Shown: in pieces, positions 6,314 to 10,044 of the stretch
Position numbering within the stretch: the stretch's first letter is position 1
How the letters are laid out: each line of letters opens with the position of its first letter
Assembly (NCBI GenBank): GCA_021826565.1
Contig: JAKAZJ010000035.1
Span: 1 to 10,044 of the forward strand
Source: Pseudomonadota bacterium
GTDB taxonomy: Bacteria; Pseudomonadota; Alphaproteobacteria; Acetobacterales; Acetobacteraceae
Direction of reading: 5' to 3'
DNA length: 10,044 bases
Notes under the pieces: generated by a model
What the model was told of the DNA's origin: nothing
Seen by the model: only the letters and a program-made list of their open reading frames with translations
Databases searched by the model: none
Position numbers and translations under genes: made by a program

Positions 6314-7204
6314 ATGAGCCTGACCATCCGCGCCATCGACCCGGTATCCCGCCCGGATTTTGCCGGGATCGTGACCGGGGTGGACCTGACCGCGCCGCTA
6401 CCGCCGGCCGACGTCGCCGCGATCGCCGCCGGGATGGACCGCTTCGCCGTCCTGGTGTTTCCCGACCAGCGTCTGGACGATGCCCGGCAACTTGCGTTCT
6501 CGGCCAATTTCGGCCCGCTGGAGCGGGCGACCGGCGATCTGGCGCAAGGCGCGGAGCGGCGGCTCTCGATGGACGTCAATGACATCTCCAACCTGGACCG
6601 CGAGGGGCGCGTGCTGGCGCGCGACAATCGCCGCCGCCTGTTCAGCCTGGGCAATCGTTTGTGGCATTCGGACAGTTCGTTCAAGCCGACGCCCGCGAAA
6701 TACTCGGCGCTGTCGGCCCGGGTGATCCCGGGGGCGGGCGGCAACACGGAATTTGCCGACATGCGCGCCGCCTACGACGCGCTGGACGAACCGACCAAGG
6801 CCGAGATAGCCGAGTTGATCTGCGAGCACAGTCAGCTGTTCTCCCGCTCGCTGCTCGGCTTCGACGATTTCACCGGGGACGAGCGGGTCCGCTTTGCCCC
6901 GGTGCCGCAGCGTCTGGTGCGGCGCCATCCGGTGACCTTGCGGCGTTCCCTGTTCCTGGCGTCCCATGCCGGCGCGATCCGCGGCTGGCCGGTGCCGGAG
7001 GCGCGCGCGTTCCTTCGCGACCTGACCGAGCACGCCACGCAACGGCGGTTCGTCTATGCCCATGTCTGGCGGCAATGGGACCTGGTGATGTGGGATAACC
7101 GCGTCACGATGCACCGCGCCCGCCCGTTCGATGCGTCGGAGGTCCGCGATATGCACCGCACGACCGTGGCCGACGCGGCACCGACCCTGGAGCAAGCGGC
7201 ATGA
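6314..7204 (+). CDS. TauD/TfdA-family Fe(II)/2-oxoglutarate-dependent dioxygenase
   Basis: The 296-residue length is normal for this family. The iron-binding facial triad is visible: His118 and Asp120 in LWHSDSSF and the distal His267 in NRVTMHRARPFD. Arg282 in MHRTTVAD lies 15 residues after that histidine, as expected for the arginine that holds the 2-oxoglutarate carboxylate. The NTEFADMRAAYDAL block (144-157), with Thr145, is also typical of TauD/TfdA enzymes. Such enzymes couple oxidative decarboxylation of 2-oxoglutarate to hydroxylation of a substrate, often cleaving C-S, C-O or C-P neighbours, as with taurine, 2,4-D and other sulfonates or ethers. The substrate cannot be assigned; the sequence looks closer to the TfdA side than to strict TauD, but this is an impression. 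The start has a strong GGAGGA 7 nt before ATG. The EthD gene follows with a 4-bp overlap. Confidence 0.93.
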   Translation: MSLTIRAIDPVSRPDFAGIVTGVDLTAPLPPADVAAIAAGMDRFAVLVFPDQRLDDARQLAFSANFGPLERATGDLAQGAERRLSMDVNDISNLDREGRVLARDNRRRLFSLGNRLWHSDSSFKPTPAKYSALSARVIPGAGGNTEFADMRAAYDALDEPTKAEIAELICEHSQLFSRSLLGFDDFTGDERVRFAPVPQRLVRRHPVTLRRSLFLASHAGAIRGWPVPEARAFLRDLTEHATQRRFVYAHVWRQWDLVMWDNRVTMHRARPFDASEVRDMHRTTVADAAPTLEQAA

Positions 7205-7539
7205 TCAAGATCGTCTCCCTGCTGACCCGCAAACCGCATCTGACGCACGAGGAATTCGTTCGCCACTGGCGCGACATCCACGGCCCGTTGGCGCTGTCCG
7301 TCCCCGGCGTCCGACGCTACGTCCAGTCCCATATCCAGGGCACCCGCACCCGCGCCGACATTGCGGAGACGGAGTTGGAGATCGACGGCATCGCCGAGCT
7401 TTGGTACGATAACGAGGCTGCGTTGCGCGGCTCCGCCGCCACGCCGGAAGCGCGCGCGCTTTACGCCGATGGCGCCTTGTTCATCGGCCGCATCAAGACC
7501 TACGTGATCGAGGAGCAGGTCATCATCCCGCCCGCGTGA
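7201..7539 (+). CDS. EthD-domain protein coupled to the dioxygenase
   Basis: This 112-residue protein of the ferredoxin-like dimeric alpha/beta barrel fold begins MIKIVSLLTRKPHLTHEEFV, followed by RHWRDIHGPLALSVPGVRRYV. The combination of K-L-T-x-E-E-F-x-x-H-W and HGP is the EthD signature. EthD was named from an ethyl tert-butyl ether degradation cluster; its exact chemistry is unclear, and related proteins act as small isomerases, lyases or decarboxylases on aromatic or polyketide intermediates. The ATG overlaps the dioxygenase stop (ATGA), with GGAG 8 nt upstream inside that gene, so the two are surely co-expressed. It may process the product of the dioxygenase, or protect the cell from it. 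The 3' end overlaps the convergent MFS gene by 17 bp. Confidence 0.9.
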   Translation: MIKIVSLLTRKPHLTHEEFVRHWRDIHGPLALSVPGVRRYVQSHIQGTRTRADIAETELEIDGIAELWYDNEAALRGSAATPEARALYADGALFIGRIKTYVIEEQVIIPPA

Positions 7540-8701
7540 CCGGTGGCTCGGACCAGGTGGCGAGGGCCACGACCAGCATCGCCGCCTCGATCGCCACGCA
7601 TAGCCACACGCAGCCGGCCCAGCCGAAGCGGCGCCACAGCCCGGCCGGAGCCACGCCGCCCAGGCTGCCGCCGATATAATAGACCATGACATACAGGCCG
7701 ACCGCGGTGGATTTTGCCCGCCGCGCCGCAGTGCCGATGAAGCCGATCGCCAGCGCGCCCTGCACGAACGCCCCGGCGGCGAACAGCGCCAACCCGGTCA
7801 CGATCGCTGGCAGCGAGGGCGCCAGGGTCATCGCCAGCCCCGCCACCCCGACGGCGGTGGACCCGGCCAGCGTTGCGCGCCGCCCCACCCGCACCGCCAG
7901 TCGGGTCGCGATCGGGGTTGCCGCCATGCCGGCGAGATATACCACGAAAATCGAGCCAAGATCGGCCGGCCCCAGCCGGAACGGCGGCGCGGCGAGCAGG
8001 AAATTGGCATAGGTGAACGCCGCCACGATGACGAACAGCACCGTGAACCCGACCGCGCAGGTGCCCAGCAGTCGCTTGTTGCGAAGATGCTCCGAGAAGC
8101 CCTGCGCGGTGGCCCGCCAGCCGCGCACCGGGCGGAAGTTGCGTTCGCGCGGCAACAGCCAGCCCACGCCCAAGGCCGCGCCCAGCGTGCAGCCAGCCAG
8201 CACAAAAAACGCGGCCCGCCAGCCGAAGAAGGAAGCCGACCACCCGGCCAGGAAACGGCCGAAGAATCCAGCGAAAATCGTCGCCGAGGAATACGTCCCG
8301 GCCAGCTTGATCGTCACCGGGCCGGAGGTTTCGTCGGCGATATAAGCGATCGTCACCGCGAACACGAATGGCAGCAGCAGCCCTTGAACGAAGCGCCAGA
8401 CGATCATCGCCGCCAGGCTGTCGGCTAGGCCCAGCATCAGCGTCGGCAGGATCAGCCCCCAGATCGCGGCCACGATCAGCCGCTTGCGGCCCAACATGTC
8501 CGAGACGGACCCGACCACCGGTGCCACCAGCGCTACCGCCGAGGTCGTGGCGGTAATCGTCAGCCCCGCAGCCGTCACCGGGGCGGCGAAGCTATGCGCC
8601 AGCAGCGGCAGCACGGCCTGGATGGAATACATGTTCAGGAACGTGATCACCCCGGCCAGCGCAACGCCGGCGGCGCGGCGCGCGGCCAACCGGTCTTCCA
8701 C
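7523..8701 (-). CDS. MFS transporter (YnfM-like, 12 predicted membrane helices)
   Basis: This 392-residue, strongly hydrophobic protein has the major facilitator layout. The first helix contains ITFLNMYSIQAVLPLLAHSF, and motif A GSVSDMLGRKRLI (64-76) lies between helices 2 and 3. A cytoplasmic loop around 188-215 (PRERNFRPVRGW) separates the two halves. The repeat of motif A in the second half is degenerate (RLAVRVGRRATL). MYS-QAVLPLLA is typical of the YnfM/arabinose-efflux-permease-like group, which are proton-driven exporters of small molecules. Cargo is unknown. The start is GTG 8701-8699 with only a weak Shine-Dalgarno sequence; no better in-frame start lies before the upstream gene. The Wza-like gene ends 41 bp before it on the same strand, so the two may share a transcript. 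The end runs into the EthD gene. Confidence 0.9.
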   Translation of the reverse strand: MEDRLAARRAAGVALAGVITFLNMYSIQAVLPLLAHSFAAPVTAAGLTITATTSAVALVAPVVGSVSDMLGRKRLIVAAIWGLILPTLMLGLADSLAAMIVWRFVQGLLLPFVFAVTIAYIADETSGPVTIKLAGTYSSATIFAGFFGRFLAGWSASFFGWRAAFFVLAGCTLGAALGVGWLLPRERNFRPVRGWRATAQGFSEHLRNKRLLGTCAVGFTVLFVIVAAFTYANFLLAAPPFRLGPADLGSIFVVYLAGMAATPIATRLAVRVGRRATLAGSTAVGVAGLAMTLAPSLPAIVTGLALFAAGAFVQGALAIGFIGTAARRAKSTAVGLYVMVYYIGGSLGGVAPAGLWRRFGWAGCVWLCVAIEAAMLVVALATWSEPPVTRAG

Positions 8702-8742
8702 TCCGGTCCGGCGGTTCCCTGTCGTGTCGTTGCTTGAGTAGA

Positions 8743-9297
8743 TCAGAACCGCCGTTCGAAGATCGTCACCACGTCGCCCGGAGCCAGAAGGTCGTCGCGC
8801 CCGGCCCTGGCCGTGACCGCGTGCCCGTCCCTCATGCGAATCACTTCTGCATAGCGCTCGATGGCTCGATAGGTAAAGCCGCCGGCCAGAGCGACCGCGG
8901 TCAGGATGGTCATGCCGGGCTGATAGGGGAAGGCGCCGGGCTTATTGACCTCGCCCAGCACGAACACCGGACGGTAGCGTACCACCTCCACCGCGACCGA
9001 CGGCGCCCGTTCCAGACCGGCTGCCTTGAGCGCGTATTCCAGCGCGCGCGCCAGACCGGATGCGGTGAAGCCGGCGGCGTGGAAGCGGCCCAGCATCGGT
9101 AGTTCGATATCCCCCGCCCCGCTGATGCGGAAATTCCCGTCCAGCGCAGCGTCGGCAACGGTCAGGATGCGCAGCTTGTCCCCTGCGCCCAACCGATACG
9201 GGCCGTCGGCAAGCGGCCGCAGCGGCGGCAGCCCGCCCCAAGGCGCGCAGCCGGCGAGCAGCGCTGGCAGTCCGAGGCAGAGCGAGCGGCGGCGCAT
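8743..9297 (-). CDS. Wza-like polysaccharide biosynthesis/export lipoprotein (short form)
   Basis: This 184-residue predicted outer-membrane lipoprotein has a signal peptide ending in the lipobox LLAG with Cys17 (MRRRSLCLGLPALLAGC). The Poly_export domain covers about 33-108 (YRLGAGDKLRILTVADAAL, then FRISGAGDIELPMLG). One SLBB-type domain follows at about 110-160 (VFVLGEVNKPGAFPYQPGMT, then ILTAVALAGGFT). Such proteins form the outer-membrane channel or its periplasmic ring for capsule or exopolysaccharide export, working with a Wzc-like tyrosine kinase or chain-length protein. It is about half the length of E. coli Wza and lacks the C-terminal barrel-forming helix, but short single-SLBB versions are common in alphaproteobacteria. 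The start ATG 9297-9295 is preferred over the upstream in-frame GTG 9306 because of AGGG 8 nt upstream and the lipobox placement. No Wzc or glycosyltransferase gene is nearby. Confidence 0.9.
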   Translation of the reverse strand: MRRRSLCLGLPALLAGCAPWGGLPPLRPLADGPYRLGAGDKLRILTVADAALDGNFRISGAGDIELPMLGRFHAAGFTASGLARALEYALKAAGLERAPSVAVEVVRYRPVFVLGEVNKPGAFPYQPGMTILTAVALAGGFTYRAIERYAEVIRMRDGHAVTARAGRDDLLAPGDVVTIFERRF

Positions 9298-9399
9298 GGA
9301 CGTCACCCTGCCGCACGCGGTTGTACGAAGGGTTAATGCCGCGCCGTCCGCACATGCGCGGGGCGATTGGCCTCGCGCGCCGAATTGTCTTCCGGCGGC

Positions 9400-9428
9400 G
9401 TATTCGACCACGAACACCAATCGAACAC
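9400..9428. promoter_or_regulatory. Three heptamers in 11-bp phase upstream of the Wza-like gene
   Basis: CGAACAC occurs at 9411-9417 and again at 9422-9428. Its near-inverse GTATTCG lies at 9400-9406, so the three start points are spaced exactly 11 bp, about one helical turn. The site is 103-131 bp upstream of the Wza-like start, in the 205-bp gap after the Tim44 gene, which otherwise shows nothing I can identify. This would suit cooperative binding of a regulator, but no named regulator can be assigned. Confidence 0.3.
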
Positions 9429-9502
9429 ATACTCAACCGCCCGCGACCGTGGCGGCGGCACTCCCCCGATTTGGCCGCTCCCGGGCCGGCGGGCGCGAAT
9501 TC

Positions 9503-10044
9503 TTAGCCGCCGCGCACCGCTGCGAGCCGCCAGGCGGGATCGGTACCGGCCAGATTTCGCTCGAAGGTCCAGACATCGGTCAGTTCGGTCACCGCGTCGG
9601 TCCCGGAAACCGGATGGCCCGCAGCGTCGCTGGTCAGGCTGACTTGATCGGAGACGATCCGCAGGGTCACCCGCGCGACGCGGCCCGCAAGATCGGCAGC
9701 CTCGATCGCGATCGTCGGGATGGCACGGATTTCGGTGCTCTGCCGCTCCCCGGCGCTGGTGCGCGCGGCGATCGCCTGGTCGAAGGCGTGGAACACGTCG
9801 GGGGACACCAGGGCCTGAAGCGCGGCGCGGTCGCCGGCGGCGAAAGCGGTGACGATCATGCGGAACGCCTGCTCGGCCTGGCCCAGAAAGCGGGCGGGCT
9901 GGAATAACGGGTCCTGCGCGGCGATCGCGGCCAGGCTCTGGCCCAGCGCGCTGGCCGGGTCGGGCACGCCGGGATGGGGCGCGCTGGGTTCAGCTTGGCC
10001 CTCGATCACCACCGCGCCGGGCGCGGCGGGGCCTGGCTGGGGTT
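9503..10044 (-). CDS. Tim44-like domain protein (C-terminal part, cut by right edge)
   Basis: The frame is open from the right edge to TAA at 9505-9503, about 180 residues, with the N-terminus missing. The visible part starts in a Pro/Ala/Gly-rich linker (PQPGPAAPGAVVIEG). It then shows the Tim44-like domain: FQPARFLGQAEQAFRMIVTA, AFAAGDRAALQALVSPDVFHAF, RVARVTLRIVSDQVSLT, the acidic TDVWTFERNL and the closing DPAWRLAAVRGG. In alphaproteobacteria this family is an inner-membrane-anchored relative of mitochondrial Tim44 (TimA), with an N-terminal membrane helix that must lie beyond the edge. It is thought to be linked to protein translocation or envelope assembly, but its bacterial role is poorly known. 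A GTG at 10012 is an internal codon, not the start, because the frame continues upstream with family-like linker residues. The Wza-like gene follows after 205 bp. Confidence 0.9.
   Translation of the reverse strand, partial: PQPGPAAPGAVVIEGQAEPSAPHPGVPDPASALGQSLAAIAAQDPLFQPARFLGQAEQAFRMIVTAFAAGDRAALQALVSPDVFHAFDQAIAARTSAGERQSTEIRAIPTIAIEAADLAGRVARVTLRIVSDQVSLTSDAAGHPVSGTDAVTELTDVWTFERNLAGTDPAWRLAAVRGG

Noticed and set aside
6398..7195. Minus-strand open frame opposite the dioxygenase gene
   Set aside because: The plus strand has the complete dioxygenase with its metal-binding residues and a strong ribosome binding site; the antisense product has no recognisable features.
8743..9420. Longer Wza-like protein starting at GTG 9420
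   Set aside because: The extra 41 residues would bury the lipoprotein signal peptide and lipobox, and the ATG at 9297 has a ribosome binding site.
9321..9506. Small 61-codon plus-strand frame in the gap after the Wza-like gene
   Set aside because: It has a TTG start, no ribosome binding site and Arg/Pro-rich low-complexity content; most of it lies in intergenic DNA with no sign of coding.

Overview
The window is GC-rich DNA with tightly packed genes and strong G/C preference at third codon positions. The right-edge gene is an alphaproteobacterial Tim44-like protein. Together with GTG starts and 4-bp ATGA/GTGA overlaps, this suggests a high-GC alphaproteobacterium, perhaps of the Acetobacteraceae/Rhodospirillales type; that placement is inference. 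I see no rRNA, tRNA, CRISPR array, insertion sequence or phage gene. Most of the window looks like ordinary chromosome.

Left part (1-6235, all on the minus strand, so read from right to left): a CelD/BcsL-type GNAT acyltransferase (5120-6235); a PotD-like periplasmic solute-binding protein (3970-5034); then a compact four-gene operon for an MCE-type lipid transporter, consisting of an MlaE-like permease (3069-3848), an MlaF-like ATPase (2257-3072), a single-MCE-domain protein with a long helical tail (1262-2257) and a PAP2-family membrane phosphatase (678-1265). All four are joined by start/stop overlaps of 1 to 4 bases. The left edge holds the N-terminal part of an oligopeptide-type (family 5) solute-binding protein (1-514).

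Centre (6314-7539, plus strand): a two-gene cassette of a TauD/TfdA-like Fe(II)/2-oxoglutarate dioxygenase and an EthD-domain protein, coupled by an ATGA overlap and divergent from the GNAT gene. This looks like a small oxidative catabolic module with an unknown substrate.

Right part (7523-10044, minus strand): a Tim44-like membrane-associated protein cut by the right edge, a short Wza-like outer-membrane lipoprotein for polysaccharide export, and an MFS transporter whose 3' end overlaps the EthD gene by 17 bp.

The most interesting item is the PAP2 phosphatase locked into the MCE transporter operon. It sits where many related operons carry an auxiliary outer-membrane lipoprotein, and it has altered catalytic motifs. 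It suggests a lipid importer or exporter paired with a lipid-phosphate phosphatase. Three dyad or phased-repeat sites upstream of genes are candidate operators. No wholly unknown system is evident.
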